Assembly (NCBI RefSeq): GCF_001545035.1
Contig: NZ_FCOJ02000026.1
Span: 1 to 64,000, forward strand
Direction: 5' to 3'
DNA length: 64,000 nt
DNA from: Caballeronia glebae
GTDB taxonomy: Bacteria > Pseudomonadota > Gammaproteobacteria > Burkholderiales > Burkholderiaceae
Shown one piece after another: positions 26,600 through 38,003 of the stretch. The translations under genes and the position numbers were made by a program. Under the pieces are notes generated by a model. That model had not been told where the DNA came from. It did not search any database and was given only the letters and a program-made list of their open reading frames with translations. The first letter of the stretch is position 1; every line of letters begins with the position of its first letter.

Positions 26600-27954
26600 G
26601 CGCCGCCGCGTCTCCTGGCGCATCGGCTTCCGTGCTGAGGCTCGTCTACCGCGCGCTCTGGTGGATCGTCGCGCCGCTCGCGGTGCTGCGGCTCTATGTC
26701 CGTTCGCGCAAGGAGCGCGGTTATCGCGAGCATATCGGCGAACGATTCGGGCGCATCGCGCCGCGCCGCGCCGACGATCTCGCGCCGCTCATCTGGGTGC
26801 ATGCGGTGTCCGTCGGTGAAACGCGCGCGGCGCAACCGCTCATCGACGCGCTGATGAAGGCGCATCCCGAAGCGCGCGTGCTGCTCACGCACATGACGCC
26901 GAGCGGCCGCGCGACCGGCGTCGAGCTGTTCGGCGATCGCGTGCTACGCGGCTATCTTCCCTACGATCTGCCGGTGCTCGTGCGACGCTTTCTGCGCGCG
27001 TGGCGGCCGTCGCTCGGCATCGTGATGGAGACCGAAGTCTGGCCGACGCTCATCGACGAATGCCGGCGCGCCGACGTGCCGCTCGTGCTGACGAACGCGC
27101 GCATGTCGGAGCGTTCGTACCGGCGCGCGACGAAGTTCGGGCGCGCGGCGCGCGAAGTGTTCGGCGGTTTTTCGCGCGTGCTCGCGCAGACGCCGTCCGA
27201 TGCGGAGCGGCTCACCGCGCTCGGCGCGCGCAATGTCGCCGTGCTGGGCAATCTGAAGTTCGACATGACCGCGCCGCCCGAACTGGTCGCGCGCGGTCAG
27301 GCGTGGCGCGCGGCGATCGGCGAGCGGCCCGTTTGGGTCGCGGCGAGCACGCGCGAGGGCGAGGAGACGCTGGTGCTGCGCGCGTTCGCCGCGCTCAATG
27401 TGCCCGACGCGTTGCTGATTCTGGTGCCGCGTCATCCGCAGCGTTTCGACGAAGTGTCGGCGCTGATCGCGAGTCTTGGGCTCACCAGCGCGCGCCGTTC
27501 GGTGTGGGCGCCGAAGCCCGTCGCGGCGGGATCGGGCGCGGACGTGCCGGAGCCGTTGCCGGCGAACGTGCAGGTCTTGCTCGGCGACTCGATGGGCGAA
27601 CTCGGCGCGTATTACGCGGCGGCGGATCTGGCGTTCATCGGCGGAAGTCTGTTGCCGCTCGGCGGGCAGAATTTGATCGAAGCGTGCGCGGCGGGCGTGC
27701 CGGTGCTGATCGGCCCGCACACCTTCAACTTCACGCAGGCGACCAACGACGCGATCGCGGCGGGCGCTGCGTTGCGCGTGCAGGACCCGCAGGAGCTTGC
27801 GCGCGGGCTGCGCGAAATTTTCAGCGACAAGGCGCGGCGTCTCGCGATGAGCGCGGCGGCTTCGGCGTTCGCGGCGCGGCATCGCGGCGCGACGGAACGG
27901 ACCGTAAGCGTGCTGAGCGCGCTGCTCGAAGAGGAAGGCGACGCGGCGAAGTAA
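26596..27954 (+). CDS. waaA: 3-deoxy-D-manno-octulosonic acid transferase
   Basis: A GT30 enzyme of up to 452 residues. An N-terminal membrane anchor (LVYRALWWIVAPLAVLRLYV) is followed by the basic RSRKERGYREHIGERFG segment. The catalytic Glu lies in WVHAVSVGETRAAQP, and CMP-Kdo binding residues are in LVPRHPQRFDEV and GGSLLPLGGQNLIEACAAG. It adds Kdo to lipid IVA. The frame starts with TTG at 26596, overlapping kdoO. A GTG at 26632 (VLRLVYRAL) lines up better with the usual N-terminus and may be the true start. Confidence 0.94.
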   Translation: MSAAASPGASASVLRLVYRALWWIVAPLAVLRLYVRSRKERGYREHIGERFGRIAPRRADDLAPLIWVHAVSVGETRAAQPLIDALMKAHPEARVLLTHMTPSGRATGVELFGDRVLRGYLPYDLPVLVRRFLRAWRPSLGIVMETEVWPTLIDECRRADVPLVLTNARMSERSYRRATKFGRAAREVFGGFSRVLAQTPSDAERLTALGARNVAVLGNLKFDMTAPPELVARGQAWRAAIGERPVWVAASTREGEETLVLRAFAALNVPDALLILVPRHPQRFDEVSALIASLGLTSARRSVWAPKPVAAGSGADVPEPLPANVQVLLGDSMGELGAYYAAADLAFIGGSLLPLGGQNLIEACAAGVPVLIGPHTFNFTQATNDAIAAGAALRVQDPQELARGLREIFSDKARRLAMSAAASAFAARHRGATERTVSVLSALLEEEGDAAK

Positions 27955-28142
27955 GCGCGGCGCTATCTCGCCGCTTTCTACCGCAAATCATCTGACAAAA
28001 ACAGTTAATCCGCCGACAAAACTCGGGTTGAACGTCAAAAAACTTCGGAGGATACTGAACTCCCCGAGCCGGTCCCCTCGAACGGACAAGAAGTGGCCGG
28101 ATGCCTGCGAACGTGCTTCCAATTCTCTTTTCGAGGACGCGC

Positions 28143-28949
28143 ATGCAAGACCTCATCAAGTCCGTCGTCAAAGACATGATGCCGCCAGGACTGTTGCGCC
28201 TGCTGCGGCCATCACCGGGACCGGCCGACGCATGGGGCACCGTCCGCTACGGCGCGCACGGTCTCGTTCTGCCGGGCAACCGGCGTTTCGAATACCGGCC
28301 TTGCCCGGCGGATCGTTCGGTCTGCAGGCAAATCTTCTTTCTGCGCGAATACGCGACAGATCATCTCCGTCGCGCGCGGGAAATCGCGTCGTTCTACGAA
28401 GCTTGCGAAAATCCGCTGATCGTCGATGCGGGCGCGAATATCGGCGCGGCCGCCGTGTGGTACGCGCTTACGTATCCGAAGGCGAAAATCGTGGCCATCG
28501 AGCCGGACATATCGAATTTCGCGCTGCTCAAAAAGAACGCGCAGGCGTTTCCGTCGATCACGCCGTTGAACGCGGCGATCGCGGCCAGGCGCGGCACGCT
28601 GTATCTCAACGATCCGGGCGGAGGCGAGTGGGCGTTCCGCACGGCCGAGCAGCCCGTGGAGAAGGGTTATGCCGTCGAAGCCCTAACGCTCGAAGACGTC
28701 ATGCCGGCATCGGGCGTGACGCCGTTCATCCTCAAGATCGATATCGAAGGCGCGGAGTCGGACCTGTTTTCGCGCCATTGCGATGCGTTGAACATGTTTC
28801 CGGTCGTCATGATCGAACTGCACGACTGGATGCTTCCCGGCGAATCGAACAGCCGCAACTTCCTGCAATGGCACGTCGAGATGAAGCGCGACTTCGTGCA
28901 GGTGGGCGAGAACGCGGTCTCCATTTCCAATTCGATCGCGCTGACGTAG
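28143..28949 (+). CDS. FkbM-family SAM-dependent methyltransferase
   Basis: A 268-residue protein. The SAM-binding motif LIVDAGANIGAAAVWYA, the acidic IVAIEPDISNF strand and the FkbM-typical FILKIDIEGAESD are all present. Members O-methylate sugars or other small molecules, so methylation of a glycan or LPS sugar is plausible near these genes, but the substrate is unknown. The ATG at 28143 was chosen because GAGGA lies 6 nt upstream. It is convergent with ureG, with 18 bp between the stops and no clear terminator. Confidence 0.88.
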   Translation: MQDLIKSVVKDMMPPGLLRLLRPSPGPADAWGTVRYGAHGLVLPGNRRFEYRPCPADRSVCRQIFFLREYATDHLRRAREIASFYEACENPLIVDAGANIGAAAVWYALTYPKAKIVAIEPDISNFALLKKNAQAFPSITPLNAAIAARRGTLYLNDPGGGEWAFRTAEQPVEKGYAVEALTLEDVMPASGVTPFILKIDIEGAESDLFSRHCDALNMFPVVMIELHDWMLPGESNSRNFLQWHVEMKRDFVQVGENAVSISNSIALT

Positions 28950-28967
28950 CGTTTCTTTCTTCGCGTT

Positions 28968-29618
28968 TCAGGCGAGCAACAGCCCCTTCTTCTCGATGAA
29001 GCGCACGACTTCGTCGAGCCCTTCGAGCGCCTTCAGATTGCACATGACGAAGGGCCGCTCGCCGCGCATCTTCTTCGCGTCGCTCGCCATGATGTCGAGA
29101 TTCGCGCCCACATAGGGCGCGAGATCGGTCTTGTTGATGACGAGCAAATCCGACTTCGTGATGCCCGGCCCGCCCTTGCGCGGAATCTTCTCGCCGCCCG
29201 CGACATCGATCACATAGATGGTCAGATCGGAGAGTTCCGGGCTGAAGGTCGCCGCGAGGTTATCGCCGCCCGATTCGATGAAGACGATATCGGCATCCGG
29301 AAACTTCGACACCATGCGATCGACGGCTTCGAGATTGATCGACGCGTCCTCGCGAATCGCCGTATGCGGGCAGCCGCCCGTCTCCACGCCCATGATGCGC
29401 TCGGCCGGCAGCGCGCCCGCGACGGTCAGCAAACGCTGATCTTCCTTCGTGTAGATATCGTTGGTGATGGCGACGAGATCGTATTTCTCGCGCATCGCCT
29501 TGCAGAGCATTTCGAGCAGCGTGGTCTTGCCGGAGCCGACCGGCCCGCCGACGCCGACGCGCAACGGCGGCAGTTTCTTGGTTCGGCGAGCGGCGGAAGA
29601 GTAAGCGGGAGCGTTCAT
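28968..29618 (-). CDS. ureG: Urease accessory GTPase UreG
   Basis: A 216-residue SIMIBI-class GTPase. The P-loop [15 protein letters not shown] is near residue 23, with the metal-binding [13 protein letters not shown] (Cys-Pro-His), [12 protein letters not shown] and the base-specific NKTDL. It supplies GTP hydrolysis and nickel for urease maturation with UreD, UreF and UreE. It is the last gene of the leftward urease cluster, 11 bp after ureF. Confidence 0.97.
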   Translation of the reverse strand: MNAPAYSSAARRTKKLPPLRVGVGGPVGSGKTTLLEMLCKAMREKYDLVAITNDIYTKEDQRLLTVAGALPAERIMGVETGGCPHTAIREDASINLEAVDRMVSKFPDADIVFIESGGDNLAATFSPELSDLTIYVIDVAGGEKIPRKGGPGITKSDLLVINKTDLAPYVGANLDIMASDAKKMRGERPFVMCNLKALEGLDEVVRFIEKKGLLLA

Positions 29619-29629
29619 GGAATGTCGGT

Positions 29630-30310
29630 TCAGGAGCGGAAAAGCCGCGAATATTGCGATTCGTGCCGCGCGGACAAAACGCCGAGCTGCGGCGCAAACG
29701 TGTTGATCTGTTGAGGCGTCGTGTCGAGCGCGCGGCGCACGGCGGCCTCGATCGGCTCGCGCAACGCGACGATGATGCGCTGTCCCGCGAGCTGGCCGAG
29801 CGGCACCGCCTTGAGCGCGGCGGCCGCCTGATTCTCGACCCAGCTAAACGCGTAGGCCGCGAGCGCAGCATCCGGCGCGGCATCGTGCGCGAACGCGGCG
29901 AAGGCGAAGGCGGTCGTCTGCGCGATGGGTTTGATCGCGGCGAGCGTCGCGCGGCGTGCTTCGTCGCCCCATTCGAGCGATGCGCACAACTGCGCGAGCG
30001 ACCAGCCCATCTGTTCCGTTTCGCGTCGGAGTTCCGCCGATTCGCGGCTCGCGAGGTATTCATCGTTCGCGGCTTTCAACGCGGATTCATCGTGCGAACG
30101 CCAATGTTCGATCTGATGCGCGAGCATCGGCAATTCGCCGCGCGCGAGCACATTGGCGAGGCCGCCCGCGATCCAGTCGCGCGCGCTGTCGCCGTCGTGA
30201 ATCAGGCCGTGCTCGATCGCCGCTTCGAGTCCTTGCGAATAGCTGAACGCGCCGATCGGCAAGGCCGGAGACGCGAGATGCAATAGCGCGGTGAGCTCAG
30301 CGATGCGCAT
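29630..30310 (-). CDS. ureF: Urease accessory protein UreF
   Basis: A 226-residue helical protein. [22 protein letters not shown] is the classical UreF N-terminus, and the conserved C-terminal segment is present in [18 protein letters not shown]. UreF bridges UreD and UreG in the apourease activation complex. The ATG at 30310 was chosen as it fits family length; it overlaps the 3' end of ureE by 14 nt, implying coupling. The frame is open back to 30457, but that stretch is the shadow of the ureE His-rich tail. Confidence 0.95.
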   Translation of the reverse strand: MRIAELTALLHLASPALPIGAFSYSQGLEAAIEHGLIHDGDSARDWIAGGLANVLARGELPMLAHQIEHWRSHDESALKAANDEYLASRESAELRRETEQMGWSLAQLCASLEWGDEARRATLAAIKPIAQTTAFAFAAFAHDAAPDAALAAYAFSWVENQAAAALKAVPLGQLAGQRIIVALREPIEAAVRRALDTTPQQINTFAPQLGVLSARHESQYSRLFRS

Positions 30311-30884
30311 GGCCGTGGTGGTGATGATCGTGCCCGCACGACGAGTGATCGTGGTCATGCGAATGATCGTGCCCGTGATGCTCATCGAAGACCTTCTGCG
30401 CGAGCGCGTAGTCTTCGCTGAAGGTTTCGTCGTGCCCGTGCTTGTGTCCGCCGCCATACGCGCCCGTTTCGGGCTGGAACGGCTGCGATTCGCGCGCGAC
30501 GAGCACGGCGAGGCGCTTGAGCATGTCTTCGAGCACGGGATCGGCTTCGAGCTTCAGATAGTCCGCGCCGACTTCGACAGGCGTATGCCGGTTGCCGAGA
30601 TGGTAAGCCGCGCGCGTGAGCAGGCGCACGCTCGGCGCGCGCACGATCAGCACGTCCTCCGCCGCCGCGACGACGCGCACGAAGCCGCCGTCATCGGCGA
30701 CGAGCATGTCGCCGTCAGCGAGCACGGTGCCGCGCGGCATCACGAGGGCGACTTCCTCGCCATTGTCGAGCGTCGCGGCGAGCCGGCTCTTGCAGCGCGC
30801 ATCGAAAGGAAGAGTCAGGGTGGGCGCGCGCTTGACGAGCACGGGCGCGAGCTTGGCGGTCAGACGTTTGTCGATGGTACGCAT
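30297..30884 (-). CDS. ureE: Urease nickel metallochaperone UreE with His-rich tail
   Basis: A 195-residue protein. The N-terminal peptide-binding domain and metal-binding domain ([19 protein letters not shown], with the interface His) are intact. The last about 50 residues contain around 17 His in HG/HD pairs (for example [13 protein letters not shown]), giving extra nickel-binding capacity as in Klebsiella UreE. It delivers Ni(II) to UreG and urease. It is encoded 6 bp after ureC. Confidence 0.95.
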   Translation of the reverse strand: MRTIDKRLTAKLAPVLVKRAPTLTLPFDARCKSRLAATLDNGEEVALVMPRGTVLADGDMLVADDGGFVRVVAAAEDVLIVRAPSVRLLTRAAYHLGNRHTPVEVGADYLKLEADPVLEDMLKRLAVLVARESQPFQPETGAYGGGHKHGHDETFSEDYALAQKVFDEHHGHDHSHDHDHSSCGHDHHHHGHAHR

Positions 30885-30890
30885 GGCGGC

Positions 30891-32609
<1,719 letters not shown>

Positions 32610-32624
32610 GTTGTTATGTCCTGT

Positions 32625-32930
32625 TCAGAGTGGGCCCATCACGAGGCCATTGAAGCCGTAGACGTGCCGGTCGCCCGCGAGCGCGACGAGCTCGACCGTG
32701 CGTTCCTGTCCCGGCTCGAAGCGCACGGCGGTGCCCGCCGCGATGTTCAGCCGAAAGCCGCGCGCCTTTTCGCGCTCGAACTTGAGCGCCGCGTTGACTT
32801 CGTAGAAGTGGAAGTGCGAGCCGACCTGCACGGGACGGTCGCCATGATTCGCGACCACGACCGTAACCGTCTCGCGGCCCGCGTTGAGTTCGTGCTCGCC
32901 ATCGTCGATGAAATATTCGCCGGGGATCAT
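32625..32930 (-). CDS. ureB: Urease beta subunit
   Basis: A 101-residue subunit. [20 protein letters not shown] and [16 protein letters not shown] are the standard UreB motifs. It is the middle chain of the (alpha-beta-gamma)3 enzyme. ureA ends 4 bp upstream of its start, and ureC follows 15 bp later. Confidence 0.97.
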   Translation of the reverse strand: MIPGEYFIDDGEHELNAGRETVTVVVANHGDRPVQVGSHFHFYEVNAALKFEREKARGFRLNIAAGTAVRFEPGQERTVELVALAGDRHVYGFNGLVMGPL

Positions 32931-32934
32931 GATT

Positions 32935-33237
32935 TCAGGGGATCGGATGATGAACGGTGACGAGCTTCGTGCCGTCGGGGAAGGTCGCTTCGATCTGGAT
33001 GTCGGGGATCATCTCGGGCACGCCTTCCATCACGTCGTCGCGCGTGAGAAGCGTGGTGCCGTAGTGCATCACTTCGGCGACGGTCTTGCCGTCGCGCGCC
33101 GCTTCCATCAATGCAGCCGATATGAACGCGACCGCTTCCGGATAGTTGAGCTTCAGCCCGCGCGCGCGGCGGCGCTCGGCGAGCAAGGCTGCGGTGAAGA
33201 CAAGCAGCTTGTCCTTTTCTCTGGGCGTGAGTTTCAT
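32935..33237 (-). CDS. ureA: Urease gamma subunit
   Basis: A 100-residue subunit starting [20 protein letters not shown] and ending with the [14 protein letters not shown] motif of UreA. Length is exactly that of the family. It is the first of the structural genes, 88 bp downstream of an amino-acid transporter ATPase gene rather than directly after ureD. Confidence 0.97.
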   Translation of the reverse strand: MKLTPREKDKLLVFTAALLAERRRARGLKLNYPEAVAFISAALMEAARDGKTVAEVMHYGTTLLTRDDVMEGVPEMIPDIQIEATFPDGTKLVTVHHPIP

Positions 33238-33325
33238 GGGCTTCTTTTATGGAGAAAAGTGTTTCGGGCTTCGCAATGCTAGCACTGGAACGCCTTGATT
33301 CGAGGGCTTTCGGAAGGCTTGCGGT

Positions 33326-34045
33326 TCACTGGATGAAGCGCTGCAACTCCACGGTCGAGGGCCGCTCGAAGATGGCTTCCGGCACGCCCGATTCCCACAC
33401 GCGCCCCTGATGCATGAACACGACCTTGTCGCTCACCTTGCGTGCAAAGCGCATTTCGTGCGTGACCATGATGAGCGTCATGCCGTCGCGCGCGAGATCT
33501 TCGACGACCGCGAGCACTTCGCCGACGAGTTCCGGATCGAGCGCCGAGGTGATTTCGTCGCACAGCAATACGGTCGGCTTCATCGCCAATGCGCGCGCGA
33601 TCGCCACGCGTTGCTGCTGGCCGCCGGAAAGCTGATCGGGATAGGCATCGAACTTGTCGCCGAGGCCGACGCGTTCGAGCACCGTATGCGCGCTCGCACG
33701 CGCTTTCGCCTTGTGGATCTTCTTGACGACGGTCTGCGCGAGCATCACGTTCTCGCCGGCCGTGAGATGCGGGAAAAGGTTGTATTGCTGGAACACCATG
33801 CCGACTTTGAGACGCAGCGCGCGCAAGTCGGCATGACGCGCATCGATATGCTCGCCGTCGATTTCGATCGAACCTTCGTCGATGCTCTCCAGCCCGTTGA
33901 GCGTGCGCAACAAGGTGCTCTTGCCCGAGCCGCTTCGCCCGATGATCGACACGACCTGTCCTCGCTCGACGGCGAAGTCGATACCCTTGAGCACCTGATT
34001 CGCGCCGAACTGCTTTTGAAGGTTGCGGGTTTCAACGAGCGGCAT
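33326..34045 (-). CDS. Polar amino-acid ABC transporter ATPase
   Basis: A 239-residue ABC ATPase of the GlnQ/HisP type. Walker A is GRSGSGKST, the Q-loop is [13 protein letters not shown], the signature is [16 protein letters not shown], Walker B is [14 protein letters not shown] and the switch His is in VTHEM. The ATG at 34045 follows AAGGAAAT; the frame open to 34072 has no better site. Its start overlaps the 3' end of the preceding permease gene by 14 nt. With two permeases and a binding protein it forms a complete importer inside the urease cluster. Confidence 0.94.
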   Translation of the reverse strand: MPLVETRNLQKQFGANQVLKGIDFAVERGQVVSIIGRSGSGKSTLLRTLNGLESIDEGSIEIDGEHIDARHADLRALRLKVGMVFQQYNLFPHLTAGENVMLAQTVVKKIHKAKARASAHTVLERVGLGDKFDAYPDQLSGGQQQRVAIARALAMKPTVLLCDEITSALDPELVGEVLAVVEDLARDGMTLIMVTHEMRFARKVSDKVVFMHQGRVWESGVPEAIFERPSTVELQRFIQ

Positions 34046-34682
34046 TCCATTTCCTTTCGAGCGTGCGCGCATAGCGCGTCAGCGGATAGCAAAGCAAGAA
34101 GTAGATGCAGGCGACGAGCCCATACACGAGGAACGGCCGGAAAGTTGCATTCGAAATCATCGTGCCGGCTTTCGTGAGTTCCGTGAAGCCGATGATCGAT
34201 ACGAGCGCCGTGTCCTTCACCGCCTGCACCGCGAAGCCGACCGTCGGACCGACCGCGATGCGCGTTGCTTGCGGCAGGATCACGTGACGAAGCTGTTCGA
34301 GGTAGCTCATCGCGAGCGACGACGATGCTTCCCACTGTCCCTTCGACACCGCTTCGACCGCGCCGCGCCAGATTTCCGCGAGATAGGCGCTCGTGAAGAG
34401 CGTGAGGCCGACACACGCCGCGAGCCACGGCGACACGTCGATGCCGAGCAAGGGCAGGCCGAAGAACACGAGGAACAGTTGCATCAAAAGCGGCGTGCCC
34501 TGAAAGACCTGGATATAGCCTTTGACGAGCATGCGCAGCACCTGGGATTTCGACACGCGCATCACGAGCAGCGCAAAGCCGACGACGCCGCCCAGCACGA
34601 ACGACACGATCGACAGCACGACCGTCCAGCGCGCCGCGAGCAACAGATTCTCGAAGATCTGCGCGAGCGTGAATTCGATCAT
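34032..34682 (-). CDS. Amino-acid ABC transporter permease, second copy
   Basis: A 216-residue HisM/GlnP-family permease with five membrane segments. It carries the EAA loop that docks the ATPase (EASSSLAMSYLEQLRHVILPQA) and the family motif FQGTPLLMQLFLVFFGLP. Its ATG at 34682 overlaps the stop of the other permease by 4 nt, so the two are coupled and probably form a heterodimeric channel. Confidence 0.93.
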   Translation of the reverse strand: MIEFTLAQIFENLLLAARWTVVLSIVSFVLGGVVGFALLVMRVSKSQVLRMLVKGYIQVFQGTPLLMQLFLVFFGLPLLGIDVSPWLAACVGLTLFTSAYLAEIWRGAVEAVSKGQWEASSSLAMSYLEQLRHVILPQATRIAVGPTVGFAVQAVKDTALVSIIGFTELTKAGTMISNATFRPFLVYGLVACIYFLLCYPLTRYARTLERKWNAAR

Positions 34683-35356
34683 CGCGCGGTGCTCCGGTTG
34701 TTCATCAGGAGGCGCTTGCCCATTGCGTTCAACGCGGCGCGCAGAACGAGCGCCATCACGAGATACGCGGCCGTGATGAGAAAGCACGTCTCGAACGCGC
34801 GGAAGTTGCGCGACTGGATATAGCTCGCGGCGTAGGTCAGGTCGGGCACCGAGATCTGCGATACGACCGCCGAGCCGAGCATGGTGATGACGATCTGGCT
34901 CGTCAATGCGGGGAACACTTTCGCGAGCGCCTGCGGCAACACGACATGACGAAACGTTTCGCCGCGCGACATTGCAAGCGATGACGCTGCTTCGAGATGA
35001 CCCTTCGGCACGGCAGCGATGCCCGCGCGGATGATCTCGATCGAGTACGCGCCGAGATTGAGCGTCATCGCGAGAATGGCCGCCACGTATTCGCTCAGAT
35101 GGATGCCGAGCGCGGGCAGGCCGAAGAACACGAAGAACAGTTGCACGATGAACGGCGTGTTGCGGACCGCCTCGACATAGCCGCCGACAATCGCCGTGAG
35201 CCACGCATGCCGGCTGTCGCGCGCGGCGGCCCCGAGCACGCCGACCGACACGCCGAGCGTCGTCGAGACGGCGGTCAGCGCGAGCGTCGTCGCCGCGCCG
35301 CTCGCGAACATGCCGGCGTATTGCGCGAGATCGGCGAATTGAAGTTCATAGGCCAT
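34679..35356 (-). CDS. Amino-acid ABC transporter permease, first copy
   Basis: A 225-residue HisQ/GlnP-family permease. RNTPFIVQLFFVFFGLPALG and the ATPase-docking EAASSLAMSRGETFRHVVLP are clear. It follows the binding-protein gene by 18 bp and is coupled to the second permease. Substrate specificity cannot be read from permeases. Confidence 0.93.
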   Translation of the reverse strand: MAYELQFADLAQYAGMFASGAATTLALTAVSTTLGVSVGVLGAAARDSRHAWLTAIVGGYVEAVRNTPFIVQLFFVFFGLPALGIHLSEYVAAILAMTLNLGAYSIEIIRAGIAAVPKGHLEAASSLAMSRGETFRHVVLPQALAKVFPALTSQIVITMLGSAVVSQISVPDLTYAASYIQSRNFRAFETCFLITAAYLVMALVLRAALNAMGKRLLMNNRSTAR

Positions 35357-35374
35357 ACGATGCCGCGCTCTCGA

Positions 35375-36163
35375 TCAAAGGGTCGCGGGCAGCGGCTGAT
35401 TGAACCACTTCTTCGACATCGTGCCGAGCCTGCCGTCCTTCTTCGCCTGCGCGATGGTCTCGTCGACCTTGGTCATCAGGCGCGGCTCGTTCTTGTTCAT
35501 GCCGACGAAGCAGGGCGAATCCTTGATGATGAACTTCGCCTCGGGGCGGCGCGGCGGATTCTTCGCGAGGATCGCCGCCGCGACGATATTGCCCGCCGCG
35601 ATCAGTTGCACCTGTCCCGAGAGAAACGCGGAGATGGTCGCGTTGTTGTCCTCGAAGCGCTTGATGGTCGCGTTCGGCGCCATCTGCGACAACGCGATCT
35701 CTTCGAGCGCGCCACGCGTCGCGCCGACGGTCTTGCCGGTGAGATCGGCAGGGCCGCTCACCTTGATGTCGGCGGGACCGAACACGCCCTGGAAGTACGG
35801 CGCATAAGCGGTGGAGAAGTCGAGCACCTTTTCGCGCTCCGGCGTCTTGCCGAGCGACGAGATCACGAGATCGACCTTGTTGGTCGTCAGATACGGAATG
35901 CGGTTCGCGCTGTTGACGGGCACGAGTTCCAGCTTCACGTTCATCGATTTGGCGAGCAGCGCGGCCATGTCGACGTCATAGCCTTGCGGCTTCATGTCGG
36001 CGCCGACCGAGCCGAAGGGCGGATAGTCTTCGGGCACGGCCACGCGCAACGTGCCGTTCTTCGCGATGGTATCGAGCGCGTCGGCGTGCGCGGCGAAAGG
36101 CGTGAGAGAAAGCAGCAGCGCGACGAGCGCGGTGCGTCGCGTGCGGGAGAACGTGGTGAGCAT
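35375..36163 (-). CDS. Amino-acid ABC transporter substrate-binding protein
   Basis: A 262-residue periplasmic binding protein of family 3. The signal peptide is RRTALVALLLSLTPFAAHA. The mature start has GTLRVAVPEDYPPFGS and GYDVDMAALLAKSM, the typical amino-acid-binding opening. The ATG at 36163 follows AAGGA with 7 nt spacing. It opens the four-gene transporter unit between ureD and ureA. The ligand is probably a polar amino acid or related nitrogen compound; a link to urea is not established. Confidence 0.92.
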   Translation of the reverse strand: MLTTFSRTRRTALVALLLSLTPFAAHADALDTIAKNGTLRVAVPEDYPPFGSVGADMKPQGYDVDMAALLAKSMNVKLELVPVNSANRIPYLTTNKVDLVISSLGKTPEREKVLDFSTAYAPYFQGVFGPADIKVSGPADLTGKTVGATRGALEEIALSQMAPNATIKRFEDNNATISAFLSGQVQLIAAGNIVAAAILAKNPPRRPEAKFIIKDSPCFVGMNKNEPRLMTKVDETIAQAKKDGRLGTMSKKWFNQPLPATL

Positions 36164-36202
36164 CGATGATCCTTCGGTCTTGAACGGCCGCGTTGGAATG
36201 CG

Positions 36203-36235
36203 CGACTCTCGAACAAACATTTAAAGCGAGAGTCG
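36203..36235. promoter_or_regulatory. Inverted repeat in the leader of the amino-acid transporter unit
   Basis: CGACTCTCG (36203-36211) and CGAGAGTCG (36227-36235) form a perfect 9-bp dyad around an AT-rich 15-nt core. It is 40 bp upstream of the binding-protein start and 100 bp past the ureD stop. No T-run follows on the minus strand, so an operator is more likely than a terminator. Confidence 0.5.
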
Positions 36236-36335
36236 TGCCATCGATGCGTCTTTCTTGTGCTGTCTGCGTCTGCCGGTTTTGCGCGCGTCGTTGCGCACAA
36301 CACATGTGCAAGCGAATGCGCTTCGCTGGTGCGTA

Positions 36336-37196
36336 CTAGGTAGTCCACAACCGCAAGGGCCGTGCATCGACGCCATGCACGATGGGACGAAGACGCGCCC
36401 AGCAATCGGCGAGCGCGTTTTGCAGCGGCTCCATCGACCGGCTGATCGCGCGCACGATCAGCACGCCCGGCACGACGCACGATGCGCCCGCGCGCAGTGT
36501 GTCGTCGAAGGGCAGTTGCGCGGTGAGGGCTTCGGCGAGCGCATCGTCGCAAGCGGGGCCGATCGCCCAGAGCGTGCCGTAAGCGGGAAAGCCCGCGAGA
36601 CCTTGCGCGGCGTCGCGCAGCGGATCGCGCGCATCGAGCAGCGTGCGCTCGAACCACAACGTGGCGCCGTCGCGCTGCGCGATACGCGATACGGCCTTGA
36701 TATGCCCTTGCGTCCACTTCTCGCCGGCGGCGGCGCGGCCGAGCAGCATGGCATCCCAGCCGATCGCGCTCGCGCCTTCATCGAGCGTCAGATTGAATTC
36801 GAGCTCGATATTCGACGATTCGAACACGATGTTGTTCTGCGGCAGCCAGTCGAGCTTCGCGTGCGCGGCGAGATCGATATCGACGCGCTGCGTCGCGAGC
36901 TTGCCGTTGGCCTTGTACCACTTGGTCGCGCCGGGCGTCGTGATGACGGCGTGCGTGCGTTCCCGCAGACGCACGTCGATGGAGAGACGATCGCCGCCCG
37001 CGACGCCGCCCGGCGGATGCACGATCACCGAATGACAGATATCGCCTTCGGGATAGAGCGGCCGTTGCAGCCGCAGCGGCCCTTCGTGCTTGCGATGAAC
37101 GCAGACCGTGCGGCCATGCTGACGCGCGTAGCCGAGTTCGAGCGAGCCGCGCCAGATGCTCGGGTCGGCCAGTGTTGCATGTGGTTCATGAAGCAT
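36336..37196 (-). CDS. ureD: Urease accessory protein UreD
   Basis: A 286-residue protein. Conserved blocks are [42 protein letters not shown] and [10 protein letters not shown]. UreD scaffolds the UreF-UreG complex on apourease and is thought to pass nickel. It lies 30 bp after urtE in the same direction, then is separated from ureA by about 3.1 kb holding an amino-acid transporter. Confidence 0.95.
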   Translation of the reverse strand: MLHEPHATLADPSIWRGSLELGYARQHGRTVCVHRKHEGPLRLQRPLYPEGDICHSVIVHPPGGVAGGDRLSIDVRLRERTHAVITTPGATKWYKANGKLATQRVDIDLAAHAKLDWLPQNNIVFESSNIELEFNLTLDEGASAIGWDAMLLGRAAAGEKWTQGHIKAVSRIAQRDGATLWFERTLLDARDPLRDAAQGLAGFPAYGTLWAIGPACDDALAEALTAQLPFDDTLRAGASCVVPGVLIVRAISRSMEPLQNALADCWARLRPIVHGVDARPLRLWTT

Positions 37197-37226
37197 GGAG
37201 ACGGTGCGCTTGGGATCGAACCTGGA

Positions 37227-37919
37227 TCATACGGCGATTAGCTCACGCACTCCGTGCGCGTCCATCTCCGAACCCGCGCCGCCCGCGACGATTTCGCCGC
37301 GGCTCATGACCCAGTATCGATCGGCGAGTTCGCGTGCGAAGTCGTAATACTGCTCGACGAGCAACACTGTCATGCCCATTTCGTCGACGAGTTGCCGCAG
37401 CGTTCTGCCGATATCGCGGATGATCGAAGGCTGAATGCCTTCGGTCGGCTCATCGAGAATGAGCAGTTGCGGCTCGCTCATCAGCGCGCGGCCGATTGCG
37501 AGTTGCTGTTGCTGACCGCCGGAGAGGTCGCCGCCTCGTCGATTCTTCATGTCGCGCAGCACGGGGAAGAGATCGTAGATGCGGTCGGGAATCTTCGATG
37601 GCGCCTTGCGGCTCGCCGCGCCGACGAGCAGATTTTCTTCGACGGTGAGACGGCCGAAGATGTCGCGTCCTTGCGGAACGTAGGCGAGACCGTGCGCGAC
37701 GCGCGCGTGCGTGGGCATCGAAGAGATCTTGTTGCCGCGCCAGTCGATGGTGCCGCTTTTCGTCGGCACGACGCCCATCAGGCAGCGAAGCAGCGTCGTT
37801 TTGCCGACGCCGTTGCGGCCGAGCAGCACGGTCAGTTCGCCGTCGGGAACGGTCATCCTCACATCGCGGAGGATGTGGCTGCCGCCGTAGTACTGGTTCA
37901 GGTTTTCGACTTCTAGCAT
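37227..37919 (-). CDS. urtE: Urea ABC transporter ATPase UrtE
   Basis: A 230-residue ABC ATPase of the LivF type. MLEVENLNQYYGGSHILRDV opens the protein, with Walker A GRNGVGKTT, signature LSGGQQQQLAIGRALM and Walker B LLILDEPTEGIQPSII. The start at 37919 matches family N-termini; the reading from 37991 adds an unlikely extension. It pairs with UrtD to energise urea uptake. Confidence 0.95.
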   Translation of the reverse strand: MLEVENLNQYYGGSHILRDVRMTVPDGELTVLLGRNGVGKTTLLRCLMGVVPTKSGTIDWRGNKISSMPTHARVAHGLAYVPQGRDIFGRLTVEENLLVGAASRKAPSKIPDRIYDLFPVLRDMKNRRGGDLSGGQQQQLAIGRALMSEPQLLILDEPTEGIQPSIIRDIGRTLRQLVDEMGMTVLLVEQYYDFARELADRYWVMSRGEIVAGGAGSEMDAHGVRELIAV

Positions 37920-38003
37920 GTGCTTTGTCTGCTTCGGTTGGTGCTCGATCGGGCTTCGGTGAAAGCGGGTTTCCACGAGCAGCCCATGCAAAACAAAAAA
38001 ACC

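Noticed and set aside
36309..36324. Second sigma-54 promoter before the amino-acid transporter
   Set aside because: TTGCA is present on the minus strand but the -24 GG is missing, so it fails the core requirement.
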